Source: Litoribacter populi (GTDB lineage: Bacteria; Bacteroidota; Bacteroidia; Cytophagales; Cyclobacteriaceae). Taken from it: a DNA stretch of 64,000 nt. The stretch spans positions 397,452-461,451 of the forward strand of contig NZ_VMKN01000002.1 in the NCBI RefSeq assembly GCF_007483685.1, given 5' to 3'. The notes below the pieces were generated by a model. It did no database searches. It saw nothing but the letters and a program-made list of their open reading frames with translations, and was not told the DNA's origin. Position numbers and translations under genes: made by a program. Position 1 is the stretch's first letter. The number at the start of each line of letters is the position of its first letter. Shown here in pieces: positions 35,369-44,355 of the stretch.

Positions 35369-35376
35369 TAACTTTG
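35369..35376 (+). promoter_or_regulatory. purM promoter, -7 element
   Basis: TAACTTTG, 28 bases before the ATG at 35405. Around the -33 place there is only TTT/TTC. Confidence 0.6.
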
Positions 35377-35404
35377 CTTCCTACCCAAATACACACCCCC
35401 TATC

Positions 35405-36574
35405 ATGAACGAAAGGTATATGCAGCGAGGCGTTTCAGCTTCCAAAGAAGATGTTCACAAAGCTATCGCCAAACTTGACAAAGGACTTTACCCTCATGCT
35501 TTCTGTAAAATTGTAGAAGATACCTTGGGCAACGACCCGGAGTATTGCAACATCATGCATGCCGACGGGGCAGGCACCAAGTCCTCCCTAGCCTACCTCT
35601 ATTGGAAAGAAACAGGTGACATGAGCGTGTGGAAGGGCATTGCCCAAGATGCTATAATCATGAACATCGACGATTTGCTATGCGTGGGAGCCACCAACAA
35701 TATCCTAGTCTCTTCTACCATTGGTAGAAATAAAAATTTGATACCGGGGGAAATAATTGCGGCCATCATCGAAGGCACTGAGGAGGTGCTCCAGATGCTT
35801 CGTGACAATGGGGTCAATGCGATCCTTACAGGCGGGGAGACTGCCGACGTGGGTGATCTTGTTAGAACTATAATCGTGGACAGCACCGTCACTGCCAGGA
35901 TGCGACGTGACGATGTCATATCCAATGACCGCATCAAAGCTAATGATGTGATTGTAGGCATTTCTTCCTTTGGGCAAGCCAAATACGAGAACGAATACAA
36001 CGGAGGGATGGGAAGCAACGGACTGACCTCTGCGCGACACGACGTTTTCAACAAAGTGCTCAAAAGCAAATACCCTGAAAGCTTCGATCCAGCCGTTCCC
36101 GATGAATTGGTATATTCAGGAAAATACAACTTAACTGACCCTGCTCCAGGATCTCCTGTCGACATCGGTAAACTCGTTTTGTCACCAACTCGAACCTATG
36201 CTCCCATCATGGCGGAGGTACTCAAGTACCTAAGACCTCAAATCAACGGCATAGTTCACTGCAGTGGTGGCGCCCAAACAAAGGTCCTTCATTTCATCAA
36301 CAACCTTCATGTGATCAAGGACAACCTTTTCCCTACCCCAGCCCTATTCAACATCATCCAGGCGGAGAGTCAAACTGACTGGAAGGAGATGTACAAGGTA
36401 TTTAATATGGGACACAGGATGGAAGTCTATTTGGATGAAAAATATGCTGAAGAAGTGATTGACATTGCTGAATTCCATGGAGTGGAAGCCCAGGTAATCG
36501 GTCGCGTGAGTGCCGGAGAAGGCAAGAAAGTCACTATTTCCGGTCCACACGGCGAATATGAATACACTTCATAA
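35405..36574 (+). CDS. purM: phosphoribosylformylglycinamidine cyclo-ligase (AIR synthetase)
   Basis: Fifth step of purine synthesis: closes the imidazole ring to form AIR using ATP. 389 residues, longer than the E. coli enzyme but usual for Bacteroidota. N-terminal half: HADGAGTKSSLAYLY, the glycine-rich nucleotide site; DDLLCVGA; TGGETADVGDLV, typical of the AIR synthetase fold. C-terminal half: IGKLVLSPTRTYAPI, GIVHCSGGAQTKVLHF and FNMGHRMEVY. Its own promoter lies upstream; the ceramidase-like gene follows by 12 bases and is probably co-transcribed. Confidence 0.93.
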   Translation: MNERYMQRGVSASKEDVHKAIAKLDKGLYPHAFCKIVEDTLGNDPEYCNIMHADGAGTKSSLAYLYWKETGDMSVWKGIAQDAIIMNIDDLLCVGATNNILVSSTIGRNKNLIPGEIIAAIIEGTEEVLQMLRDNGVNAILTGGETADVGDLVRTIIVDSTVTARMRRDDVISNDRIKANDVIVGISSFGQAKYENEYNGGMGSNGLTSARHDVFNKVLKSKYPESFDPAVPDELVYSGKYNLTDPAPGSPVDIGKLVLSPTRTYAPIMAEVLKYLRPQINGIVHCSGGAQTKVLHFINNLHVIKDNLFPTPALFNIIQAESQTDWKEMYKVFNMGHRMEVYLDEKYAEEVIDIAEFHGVEAQVIGRVSAGEGKKVTISGPHGEYEYTS

Positions 36575-36586
36575 TTTGTTTTCCAT

Positions 36587-37930
36587 TTGAAAAGAACCCT
36601 TAAAATACTGGCCTGGATTTCAGGCCTTTTACTTTTCCTGACAGTTTTGCTGTTGGCACCTGTGGACCGCTCAGACTTCAGGGATAAGGAATATTTTTTC
36701 CAAATGATGGAAGAAATATCCGCTCTTCAGCCTTCGGCATCTAGAAATAAGGTTCTTCTCGGTAGTTGGGGCAGAGAAAACATGACTCCTTCTGAGCCGG
36801 TGGACCTGGTCGGATACAAGCCACGTGGCCATTATGAATTTGTGCAAGACAGCTCATATGTAAAGGCAATTTTGATCAGCGATACCCATCAGACAGTAGC
36901 TTTCTTAAATTATGAGCTTTTAATCGTTCACCCGCATTTAGCTAAAAAAGTAAAAAATGCTATCGCCAAACAAAACCTCCCAATTGACCAAATCGTGTTT
37001 TCAGCCACCCACACTCACAGCGGAATGGGCGGCTATATCCCTGGATTAATGGGAAAGTTGGCATTTGGAGGTCACGATAAAGGGGTGGTGGATCAGATGG
37101 TGGTTTCAACCCTTGGGGCTATAGAAAAAGCCATGGAAACTATGGATACCATAAGCCTGGGTTATAATAAAACGCCCTTGCCAGAAGGCGTCAACAACCG
37201 CTTGGTACAAAATGGAATCACAGATCCATTTATAAGACAATTGATCATTGAGAAAACAACCGGTCAGAAAGCCACTTTGCTCACGTACACCGCTCACGCC
37301 ACTGGGGTCCATAGTGGGTTTATGGGCCTATCCGGCGACTATCCATTCTACCTCATGGAAGCCTTAGAAAAGGATCGATTTGAACTTGCTCTATTCAGTT
37401 CCGGTGCGGTAGGCAGCCACAGCCCAAATTTAGAGGCAAGGGAGCTGGATAAAGTCAAAACATACGCATCCAATATTGACAGCCTTTTGGAAATCAGATC
37501 AGATACCTCAGTCGAGATACTAAGGGACGGGGAAATGTGGGTGGCTGACCTACCTATGCACCTCCCCGAGGCCCATTATCGAATATCCGACAACATCAGA
37601 CTCCGTCCCTGGGTGTTCAACTCACTTTTTGGAGAAACCAATGCCAATATCAATTTCACCAAAATCGGCAACATCCTCTTACTTTCCACTTCAGGAGAAG
37701 TATCCGGTATGTTTATGGAAAAATGGGAAACCTTAGCCAATAAACAGGGTCTACACCTCATTGTCAGCACTTTTAATGGCGGGTATGCCGGCTACATCAT
37801 TCCCGACGAATATTATGAACTTCGCCACCATGAGGCCAGAGATATGAACTGGTATGGCCCACATGCCGGCACTTACTTTGACGAGGTGTTTTCAACACTA
37901 ATTCAAAAGGCAGCCACATTAACTGAATAG
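36587..37930 (+). CDS. membrane-anchored neutral/alkaline ceramidase-like protein
   Basis: 447 residues with one N-terminal hydrophobic segment (about 6-26) that may be a membrane anchor or uncleaved signal. The body resembles the N-terminal domain of neutral/alkaline non-lysosomal ceramidase: FSATHTHSGMGG (His pair near the zinc site in the family), TYTAHATGVHSG, LSGDYPFYLMEAL. Ceramidases cut the amide of ceramide; Bacteroidota make sphingolipids, but the substrate here is not shown. The Ig-like C-terminal domain of true ceramidases is missing. TTG 36587 is used because TAA at 36572 closes the frame upstream and no ATG precedes the hydrophobic segment. Confidence 0.75.
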   Translation: MKRTLKILAWISGLLLFLTVLLLAPVDRSDFRDKEYFFQMMEEISALQPSASRNKVLLGSWGRENMTPSEPVDLVGYKPRGHYEFVQDSSYVKAILISDTHQTVAFLNYELLIVHPHLAKKVKNAIAKQNLPIDQIVFSATHTHSGMGGYIPGLMGKLAFGGHDKGVVDQMVVSTLGAIEKAMETMDTISLGYNKTPLPEGVNNRLVQNGITDPFIRQLIIEKTTGQKATLLTYTAHATGVHSGFMGLSGDYPFYLMEALEKDRFELALFSSGAVGSHSPNLEARELDKVKTYASNIDSLLEIRSDTSVEILRDGEMWVADLPMHLPEAHYRISDNIRLRPWVFNSLFGETNANINFTKIGNILLLSTSGEVSGMFMEKWETLANKQGLHLIVSTFNGGYAGYIIPDEYYELRHHEARDMNWYGPHAGTYFDEVFSTLIQKAATLTE

Positions 37931-38115
37931 ACCAGTCCGTTTCTCAATCTCCCTCTCCTTCTAATCTACATTAGCCACCCAGCCATCAGAAACCCATCTT
38001 TCATGCACGTAAGATCCACCTTAAAACAAATGCTGTGCATTTAATCTTATTACCAATAGACCTTACGTTTTTTCACGGTCTGGTGTAATGTGTTAAAACT
38101 CTTTTCAAACAGCAA

Positions 38116-39474
38116 ATGAAGAACTTCTTTCAATCCATTTCCGGCATCAAATCGATTTTAAAAAACCTAGACATAGAAAAGCTAAACAAGCTTTCCCAAA
38201 AAGTTGACCTCAATGAGATGATGGGGGCGGTTTCGGCCATGAGCGATGAGGATCTGGCCAAGATGATGAAAATGATGAAGTCAGGAGGTAAGAAGAAGGA
38301 AATTCCCCCAATCAATGGTGATTTTTATGAATTGGGAAAAACGCTGCCTGAAAATGAAAGGGAAATCCAGCTGAAGGTCCGCGAGTTTATGGAGAAGGAA
38401 ATCCGACCAATAGCCAACGAATATTGGAATAAGGCAGAATTCCCAATGCATATCATTCCCAAAATGGCAGAGCTTAACATTGCCGGTTTGACCTACAAAG
38501 GGTATGGCTGTCCAGGACATTCTGCTTTGTTGGAAGGATTCATAGCCATGGAGATGGCAAGGGTGGACACCTCCATCTCTACTTTCTTTGGGGTACAGAC
38601 AGGTTTGGCGATGGGGTCGATATACTATTGCGGCTCGGAGGAGCAGAAACAGGAATGGTTACCTAAAATGCAGAAAATGGAAGTCATCGGTGCCTTCGGG
38701 CTTACCGAGCCGGAAGTTGGTTCAGCTGTGGCCGGGGGACTAACGACCACATGCAAGCGTGAAGGCGATGAATGGGTGATTAACGGCCAGAAGAAATGGA
38801 TCGGCAACGCCACTTTTTCGGACATCACCATCATTTGGGCCAGGGATCTCGATGATCAAAAAGTAAAAGGATTTATCGTCAGAAAGGACAATCCCGGCAT
38901 ACATCCCGAAAAGATGGAGAACAAGATGGCTTTGAGGACGGTGCAAAATGCGCTGATTACTATGAAAGATTGTAGAGTTCCGGAAAGCGACCGGCTACAG
39001 GAAGCCAATTCATTCAAAGACACTTCCGTGGTATTGAAAATGACCCGGGCAGGAGTGGCTTGGCAAGCAGTGGGCTGCTCAAGAGGAGCCTATGAGGCAG
39101 CGCTGAAATACACCAATGATAGGTTTCAGTTTGGGAGACCTATTGCTAGTTTTCAATTAGTTCAGGACTTGTTGGTAACCATGCTTGGCGACCTGACGGC
39201 TATGCAAACCATGGTCACCCGATTATCCGTGATGCAGGATAACGATGAGTTGTTAGATGAGCATGCCTCTTTGGCTAAGGTATTTTGCACGCTTCGGATG
39301 CGGGATATCGTGGATCAGGCAAGAGAGCTGTTTGGAGGTAACGGAATCCTGCTGGAGTATGACATTGCCAGATTTGTGGCTGATGCGGAAGCGATATATT
39401 CCTATGAAGGTACAAAAGAGATAAACTCTTTGATAGTAGGTAGGGCCATCACTGGTCATAGCGCTTTTGTATAG
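38116..39474 (+). CDS. acyl-CoA dehydrogenase (glutaryl-CoA dehydrogenase-like) with N-terminal extension
   Basis: FAD enzyme oxidising an acyl-CoA. The first 65 or so residues are extra: two Met-rich charged helices (DLAKMMKMMKSGGKK at the end) not part of the ACAD fold. The rest has GAFGLTEPEVGSAVAGG for FAD, WVINGQKKWIGNATFSD, RFQFGRPIASFQLVQ, ELFGGNGILLEYDIAR and SYEGTKEIN, with Glu431 at the catalytic-base position. The sequence around RFQFGRPIASFQLVQ and GGNGI resembles glutaryl-CoA dehydrogenases, but I cannot settle the substrate. Single gene with an unclear promoter (TACGTTTT near 38064). Confidence 0.87.
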   Translation: MKNFFQSISGIKSILKNLDIEKLNKLSQKVDLNEMMGAVSAMSDEDLAKMMKMMKSGGKKKEIPPINGDFYELGKTLPENEREIQLKVREFMEKEIRPIANEYWNKAEFPMHIIPKMAELNIAGLTYKGYGCPGHSALLEGFIAMEMARVDTSISTFFGVQTGLAMGSIYYCGSEEQKQEWLPKMQKMEVIGAFGLTEPEVGSAVAGGLTTTCKREGDEWVINGQKKWIGNATFSDITIIWARDLDDQKVKGFIVRKDNPGIHPEKMENKMALRTVQNALITMKDCRVPESDRLQEANSFKDTSVVLKMTRAGVAWQAVGCSRGAYEAALKYTNDRFQFGRPIASFQLVQDLLVTMLGDLTAMQTMVTRLSVMQDNDELLDEHASLAKVFCTLRMRDIVDQARELFGGNGILLEYDIARFVADAEAIYSYEGTKEINSLIVGRAITGHSAFV

Positions 39475-39503
39475 ATCCAGACCATAACCTCTTTTAAAAG
39501 TAA

Positions 39504-40352
39504 CTAAAAGACAACCAAAAGAAAAGGCAGCAAAAAGGAGGCTTCCATCCTCTGTCTTGCTGCCTTCCCTTTGTCTAAGGCATTAAAATACTCCAAAGCT
39601 TGGACTAAAAACATGATGAGCAATAGGCTGATATGGATATAGTAGAAAGATAGCAGTACCCAATAAAGCGACAAAATAAAAATCAAGCCCAGTCCTGTCC
39701 ATATTCCAAGTAACCTTACCAATCGTTTTTCTCCCAAAGCTGTGGCAATGGAAGCAAATCCATCGGCATTGTCATTGGGCGCATCCACCCACGACAGAAC
39801 CCAGAGATTAAGAAGAGCTATGGCGAAATAGCCGATTCCAAGCAACCAGAATGCGGAAGGGAGTTGGTCATCATTTCCATATACAAAAGGCACCAGCATT
39901 ATTCCGATTGTGTAGAATAGTGCTATGTTGAATTCTTTTAAAACAGCGAATTTCGTCAGGGCATATTTCACTATCACCATATTGCCTAAAATCAGAAAGC
40001 CTAAACCTAAGGCAGCAATGGAAAGAGTGGAAATCTGAAAAGTATACCAAGATAACCCAAGTCCTATAAAAACTATTATAATCAATACAATTAAAATCTT
40101 TTGAAAATGCTGCCGATGAAATCTATGACGGGAAGATGTAGGCCATGTTTCCTTTTGCTTGGCATCCATCAAATGGTCAAGGGTATAAATGCTCCAAACA
40201 GCCAAGCCTAAAAGCACATAGTAAATCAACCCCAACCCAATACCAACCACATCCGCGAAAAAGTACATCCCGGCACAAGCTCCTAAGACTACATCAAGAG
40301 AAAGGTATTGGAAGAGACGAAGAGGTTTAAGTTCTTTATCATTAAAATCCAT
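39504..40352 (-). CDS. UbiA-like prenyltransferase family membrane protein
   Basis: 282 residues with about eight to nine membrane helices. Two Asp-rich sites in UbiA-like positions: YTLDHLMDAKQKE after helix 2, and SWVDAPNDNADGFASIATALG after helix 6. UbiA enzymes transfer a prenyl chain to an aromatic acceptor. The first motif is shorter than the canonical NDxxDxxxD, so activity and substrate are uncertain. The -7 box ends four bases before ATG 40352, predicting a leaderless mRNA. It reads toward the acyl-CoA dehydrogenase gene, tail to tail. Confidence 0.7.
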   Translation of the reverse strand: MDFNDKELKPLRLFQYLSLDVVLGACAGMYFFADVVGIGLGLIYYVLLGLAVWSIYTLDHLMDAKQKETWPTSSRHRFHRQHFQKILIVLIIIVFIGLGLSWYTFQISTLSIAALGLGFLILGNMVIVKYALTKFAVLKEFNIALFYTIGIMLVPFVYGNDDQLPSAFWLLGIGYFAIALLNLWVLSWVDAPNDNADGFASIATALGEKRLVRLLGIWTGLGLIFILSLYWVLLSFYYIHISLLLIMFLVQALEYFNALDKGKAARQRMEASFLLPFLLVVF

Positions 40353-40356
40353 TGTT

Positions 40357-40364
40357 CAAAGATA
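40357..40364 (-). promoter_or_regulatory. -7 element for the UbiA-like gene
   Basis: TATCTTTG on the minus strand; four bases separate it from the ATG at 40352. Confidence 0.65.
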
Positions 40365-40594
40365 AAAATATTAAGGTGTCAATAGGTGTAATGGAATTTT
40401 GCTCTTTCATTAAAATGGTCGGAATGAGAGCCGATTCATTAGATAAATCTCTTTTGGGCTTTCAGTCTGTTCCCAATTCAAAATAAGTCTGGAAGAACAT
40501 GACACTCCCAAAATCCTACATAATTACCACTCAATATTTGAGACTTTGAATTTTCAGGGAGAATGTTAGTTCTGGACAATATACTTATCCCATC
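40365..40594. other. intergenic, nothing recognised
   Basis: About 230 bases between the UbiA-like gene's promoter and the atpG terminator. No frame, hairpin or RNA gene could be supported. Confidence 0.4.
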
Positions 40595-40628
40595 AAAAAA
40601 AAAGCCCTTAACTTTACAGCTAAGGGCT
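40595..40628 (-). terminator. atp operon terminator after atpG
   Basis: AGCCCTTA (40603-40610) pairs with TAAGGGCT (40621-40628); on the minus strand eight T follow. It ends the operon. Confidence 0.9.
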
Positions 40629-40650
40629 CTGAATTTTTATGTGTATTTTT

Positions 40651-41535
40651 TTAATTGCCACCAAGCGCCTCAGCACCGGCTACAATCTCAAGGATTTCAT
40701 TAGTAATAGCTGCCTGACGGCTTCTGTTGTACATCAACCTTAGGTCTTTGAGCAACTCACCGGCATTTTCAGTTGCCTTGTCCATGGCAGTCATTCTGGC
40801 TCCGTGCTCAGAGGCATTGCTTTCCAAAACAGCTTTGTAAAACTGAATCTTCAAGGAAGTAGGAACGAGTTCCTCAATGATATACTCTCTGCTTGGCTCC
40901 AAAATGTAATCCACCTCACCATTGGTTGCTGCAGCTTGTTCGCCTTTCGGGGCTGTGTTTTCCATAGGAAGAAACTGCTCAGCTCTTATGATTTGAGTGG
41001 CAACATTTTTAAATTCGTTATAAACAATAATCACCTGGTCAAATTCCCCAGAGGCGTAACCTTCCATAGCTCTTTCAGCAGCTTCTCTTACTCTTTCAAA
41101 GGTAAGATCTACAAAAAGATCCGAGAAATCGGTGATCATGTTGAAGTCTCTTTTCTTATAAGCGTCAAGAGCTTTTTTCCCAACCGGCATTACCGTTACA
41201 TTCTCTCCAGTAAACTGGGTGTTGATGGTAGCCATGGAAGCTTTGATGATATTGGTATTGAAAGCACCGCAAAGTCCCTTGTCGGAAGTAACAGGCACGA
41301 TCAATACATTCTTAATCTCACGCTTTTCAGCATAAACAATATCTGCTTTAGACTCGCTGGCCGCAGAAACATTGTTAAGAATGGCAGTAAGTTTTTGGGA
41401 ATAAGGACGCATTTGGACAATCTTGTCCTGAGCCCTTCTCAGTTTAGCAGCCGATACCATTTTCATAGCTTTGGTAATCTGCTGAGTAGATACAACCGAG
41501 GTGATCCTTTCTTTTACTTCCTTTAAGTTAGCCAT
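40651..41535 (-). CDS. atpG: ATP synthase F1 subunit gamma
   Basis: Central rotor stalk of F1. 294 residues from ATG 41535 (MANLKEVKERITSVVSTQQI); an upstream TTG frame is not used. The long N-terminal and C-terminal helices that form the coiled-coil shaft are clear (ITKAMKMVSAAKLRRAQD; LLKDLRLMYNRSRQAAITNEI), with VTSDKGLCGAFN in the Rossmann-like middle. Last gene of the operon. A hairpin with a T-run lies between atpA and this gene, which could lower its expression relative to atpA (gamma is needed at one copy per three alpha). Confidence 0.97.
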   Translation of the reverse strand: MANLKEVKERITSVVSTQQITKAMKMVSAAKLRRAQDKIVQMRPYSQKLTAILNNVSAASESKADIVYAEKREIKNVLIVPVTSDKGLCGAFNTNIIKASMATINTQFTGENVTVMPVGKKALDAYKKRDFNMITDFSDLFVDLTFERVREAAERAMEGYASGEFDQVIIVYNEFKNVATQIIRAEQFLPMENTAPKGEQAAATNGEVDYILEPSREYIIEELVPTSLKIQFYKAVLESNASEHGARMTAMDKATENAGELLKDLRLMYNRSRQAAITNEILEIVAGAEALGGN

Positions 41536-41553
41536 ATTTACTAGACGGTATAT

Positions 41554-41583
41554 CAAAAACCTCCCGGCACTAAGCCAGGAGGT
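41554..41583 (-). terminator. intercistronic hairpin with T-run between atpA and atpG
   Basis: ACCTCCCGGC (41559-41568) pairs with GCCAGGAGGT (41574-41583) with one mismatch, loop ACTAA. On the minus strand TTTTT follows directly. It has the form of a Rho-independent terminator inside an operon. Confidence 0.7.
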
Positions 41584-41596
41584 ATATTTTCAATAA

Positions 41597-43174
41597 TTAA
41601 TTAGAGTACTTAGGTGTAAGTTCTGCGGCAGCTTTCTTAAGGATTTCTCCAGCTCCGTCGATGTTACCCTTCTTGATATGGTCAAGGGCTTCAGGATAAG
41701 TATTGGTGATCAATGTGTAGAACTCTTTTTCGAAAGCTCTAGCCTTATCAACCGGCACTTTATCCATCAATCCTTTAGTAGAAGCGTAGATGATCGCCAC
41801 CTGAAGCTCTACAGCAACCGGAGAGTACTGAGGTTGCTTCAAGATCTCTTGGTTTCTTCTACCTCTTTCGATAGTTCTCTTGGTAGTAGCATCAAGGTCG
41901 GAACCGAACTTAGAGAAAGCTTCCAATTCACGGAACTGAGCTTGGTCAAGTTTCAAGGTACCGGCTACTTTCTTCATTGCTTTGATCTGAGCTGCACCAC
42001 CTACTCTGGATACCGAAATACCTACGTTAATAGCAGGACGGATACCGGAGTTGAAAAGGTTGGTCTCCAAGAAAATCTGACCGTCAGTAATGGAAATTAC
42101 GTTAGTCGGGATATAAGCGGAAACGTCACCAGCTTGAGTTTCGATGATAGGAAGGGCGGTCAAAGAACCTCCACCTTTCACCAAATGCTTGATAGAATCA
42201 GGCAAATCGTTCATCTGCTGAGCGATGGTATCGGAAGAGTTGATTTTGGCAGCTCTTTCCAACAATCTTGAGTGAAGGTAGAATACGTCACCAGGATAAG
42301 CTTCACGTCCCGGAGGTCTTCTCAATAGAAGGGAAACCTCACGGTAAGCAACTGCTTGCTTAGATAGATCATCATATACCACCAAGGCAGGACGTCCTGT
42401 ATCTCTGAAGAATTCACCGATAGAAGCACCGGTAAATGGAGCAAAGAACTGCATTGGAGCTGGATCAGCTGCAGAAGCTGAAACCACTACTGTATACGGA
42501 AGGGCACCGCCTTTTTCCAAAGCAGCCACAATACCGGCTACCGTGGAAGCTTTCTGGCCTATGGCTACATAGATACAGAAAACAGCTTCACCTTTGTCAT
42601 AAAATTCTTTTTGATTAAGAATGGTATCGACCGCTACGGCCGTTTTACCCGTCTGACGGTCACCGATGATCAACTCACGCTGACCTCTACCGATTGGGAT
42701 CATGGCATCGATTGACTTAACACCTGTCTGTAGCGGCTCTGCTACCGGCTGACGGTAGATTACACCTGGAGCTTTACGCTCTAGAGGCATTTCATACAAT
42801 TCACCAGCAAGAGGGCCTTTGCCGTCGATTGGGTTACCCAATGTATCGACAACTCTTCCCAACATGCCTTCACCTACTTTGATGGAAGCAATTGTTCTTG
42901 TTCTCTTTACGGTATCACCCTCCATTACATTTTTGGAGTCACCGAAAAGTACCGCACCCACATTGTCTTCCTCAAGGTTAAGCACCATGGCTTTCAAGCC
43001 ATTTTCAAACTCAAGCAATTCACCGGCTTGAGCCTTGGAAAGTCCATAGATACGGGCTACACCGTCACCAACTTGTAGGACAGTTCCTACTTCTTCCAGT
43101 TCAGCTTCAGTTCTAGCACCTGAGAGTTGTTCTCTCAAAATTGCCGAAACTTCATCAGGTCTTACGTCTGCCAT
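41597..43174 (-). CDS. atpA: ATP synthase F1 subunit alpha
   Basis: Non-catalytic nucleotide-binding subunit of the F1 hexamer. 525 residues. The N-terminal beta-barrel contains [11 protein letters not shown]; the P-loop is [10 protein letters not shown] (about 171-180); [20 protein letters not shown] and [17 protein letters not shown] are typical; the alpha signature [13 protein letters not shown] is present. It lies 33 bases after atpH. Its catalytic partner beta (atpD) is not in the window. Confidence 0.98.
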   Translation of the reverse strand: MADVRPDEVSAILREQLSGARTEAELEEVGTVLQVGDGVARIYGLSKAQAGELLEFENGLKAMVLNLEEDNVGAVLFGDSKNVMEGDTVKRTRTIASIKVGEGMLGRVVDTLGNPIDGKGPLAGELYEMPLERKAPGVIYRQPVAEPLQTGVKSIDAMIPIGRGQRELIIGDRQTGKTAVAVDTILNQKEFYDKGEAVFCIYVAIGQKASTVAGIVAALEKGGALPYTVVVSASAADPAPMQFFAPFTGASIGEFFRDTGRPALVVYDDLSKQAVAYREVSLLLRRPPGREAYPGDVFYLHSRLLERAAKINSSDTIAQQMNDLPDSIKHLVKGGGSLTALPIIETQAGDVSAYIPTNVISITDGQIFLETNLFNSGIRPAINVGISVSRVGGAAQIKAMKKVAGTLKLDQAQFRELEAFSKFGSDLDATTKRTIERGRRNQEILKQPQYSPVAVELQVAIIYASTKGLMDKVPVDKARAFEKEFYTLITNTYPEALDHIKKGNIDGAGEILKKAAAELTPKYSN

Positions 43175-43207
43175 TCTTAAATATGATTAGATAGTTATTG
43201 CTATGTA

Positions 43208-43765
43208 TTAGATATGCTTTTCGTACAGGTTTTGAGAAAACTGTAGACGAAGCGCGTTTAATTTCGAATTCAAAGACTCGTCCAGTTGCTTATCACCAAC
43301 TTTGAGCACGAATCCTCCGATAATGTCTTTGTTCACTTTTTCGACAAGTTCAACTTCTGACTTGTTAGAAATTTCTCTCACAATCTTTTTGAACTCCTCT
43401 CTTTGATTGTCATCCATTTCAAAGGTAGTTGTCACCTCGGCTATTTGGATGCCTTTATGTTCATTGTAAAGCGTCACAAAAGCTTTGGCAATGTCCACAA
43501 GTAGAGCTTCTCTTCCTTTTCTTGACAATATATCAAAAAAGGCTAGCGTAATCTCGTGGGCATTTGGGAACAAAGCTTTAAGGGCTTTCAATTTCTTGTC
43601 GCCTTTGATTACCGGGCTTTTGATAAGATTGACGAAGTCCTTGCTAACTTCTCCAATCGACAAAAGTCGGTTCATGTCCTGACGCACTCCTTCCAACACT
43701 CCCCTCTCCAGAGAAAGGTCTACCAATGATTTGGCGTATCGGGAGGAAACTCTAAATACTGACAT
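43208..43765 (-). CDS. atpH: ATP synthase F1 subunit delta
   Basis: Joins the peripheral stalk to the top of F1. 185 residues. The N-terminal six-helix domain (SSRYAKSLVDLSLERGVLE; FVNLIKSPVI) and the C-terminal LVEKVNKDIIGGFVLKVGD signature are both visible. It lies between atpF (ten bases away) and atpA. Confidence 0.96.
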   Translation of the reverse strand: MSVFRVSSRYAKSLVDLSLERGVLEGVRQDMNRLLSIGEVSKDFVNLIKSPVIKGDKKLKALKALFPNAHEITLAFFDILSRKGREALLVDIAKAFVTLYNEHKGIQIAEVTTTFEMDDNQREEFKKIVREISNKSEVELVEKVNKDIIGGFVLKVGDKQLDESLNSKLNALRLQFSQNLYEKHI

Positions 43766-43775
43766 GGATTGGGGT

Positions 43776-44270
43776 TTAGTTTAATTTAAGATCGCTAACA
43801 AATTCAGCCACAAGAGCTTTTTGGGAAGATTCGTCTTTCAACTCTCTTCTTAACAATTTCTCTGTCACTTCAAGAGAAAGTACAGCTACTTGGTTTTTCA
43901 CCTCAGTAAGTGCAGCTTTTTTCTCTGTTTCGATCACCGCCTTAGCGTTGGCGATCATTTGGGCGCCTGCTTTCTCTGCCTCAAGTTTGGCTTCTTCGAT
44001 CATCCTTGCAGATGTCTCTGCAGCTTTCTGAAGAAGTTGGTCTCTTTCAAGTCTAGCTTCCTGAAGCAAGTTTTCGTTCTGAGCCTTTAAGTTGGCCATT
44101 TCGTTTCTTGCGTTCTCAGCGGCAAGGATAGCTGATTCAATCGCTTGCTCTCTCTCTTCCAATGCACCTAGAATTGGTTTCCAGGCAAATTTGGCCAAAA
44201 GAACGAACAATATGATAAAACCTAGTGCTTGCCAAATGATTAAGCCCGATTCAGGTAGTATAAGATCCAT
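43776..44270 (-). CDS. atpF: ATP synthase F0 subunit b
   Basis: Peripheral stalk. 164 residues: one N-terminal membrane helix (about 9-27, GLIIWQALGFIILFVLLAKFAW) followed by a long charged helix (about 35-140) rich in Ala, Glu and Lys that forms the stalk dimer, and a C-terminal delta-binding end. A perfect hairpin and an internal -7 box lie between atpE and this gene. Confidence 0.96.
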   Translation of the reverse strand: MDLILPESGLIIWQALGFIILFVLLAKFAWKPILGALEEREQAIESAILAAENARNEMANLKAQNENLLQEARLERDQLLQKAAETSARMIEEAKLEAEKAGAQMIANAKAVIETEKKAALTEVKNQVAVLSLEVTEKLLRRELKDESSQKALVAEFVSDLKLN

Positions 44271-44306
44271 CTTTATTAACTGTTATATTTCTTTTTCGTA
44301 TTTGTT

Positions 44307-44314
44307 CAAATTTA
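44307..44314 (-). promoter_or_regulatory. possible internal promoter before atpF
   Basis: TAAATTTG on the minus strand, immediately downstream of the hairpin at 44320-44342 and 36 bases before the atpF ATG. No TTG at the -33 place. It could start atpFHAG separately from atpBE. Confidence 0.45.
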
Positions 44315-44319
44315 AATAA

Positions 44320-44342
44320 GGAGTCGGCCTAAAGCCGACTCC
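44320..44342 (-). promoter_or_regulatory. perfect 9-bp hairpin between atpE and atpF
   Basis: GGAGTCGGC (44320-44328) and GCCGACTCC (44334-44342), loop of five. On the minus strand TTATTTAAATTT follows, not a pure T-run. It lies 14 bases after the atpE stop. Differential stability of atpE mRNA (c-ring, many copies) or partial termination are both possible. Confidence 0.65.
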
Positions 44343-44355
44343 CATTCTTTTGTTC

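Larger units (their letters stand above)
35060..35404. other. mreB/purM divergent intergenic region
   Basis: 345 bases. It holds the mreB -7 box, a 6-bp inverted repeat at 35106-35120 in the mreB leader, and the purM -7 box at 35369-35376. The middle part (35150-35360) shows nothing I can name. Confidence 0.5.

Noticed and set aside
40804-41526. 240-residue open frame on the plus strand
   Set aside because: It lies antisense to atpG, whose identity is certain; the translation has no family features.
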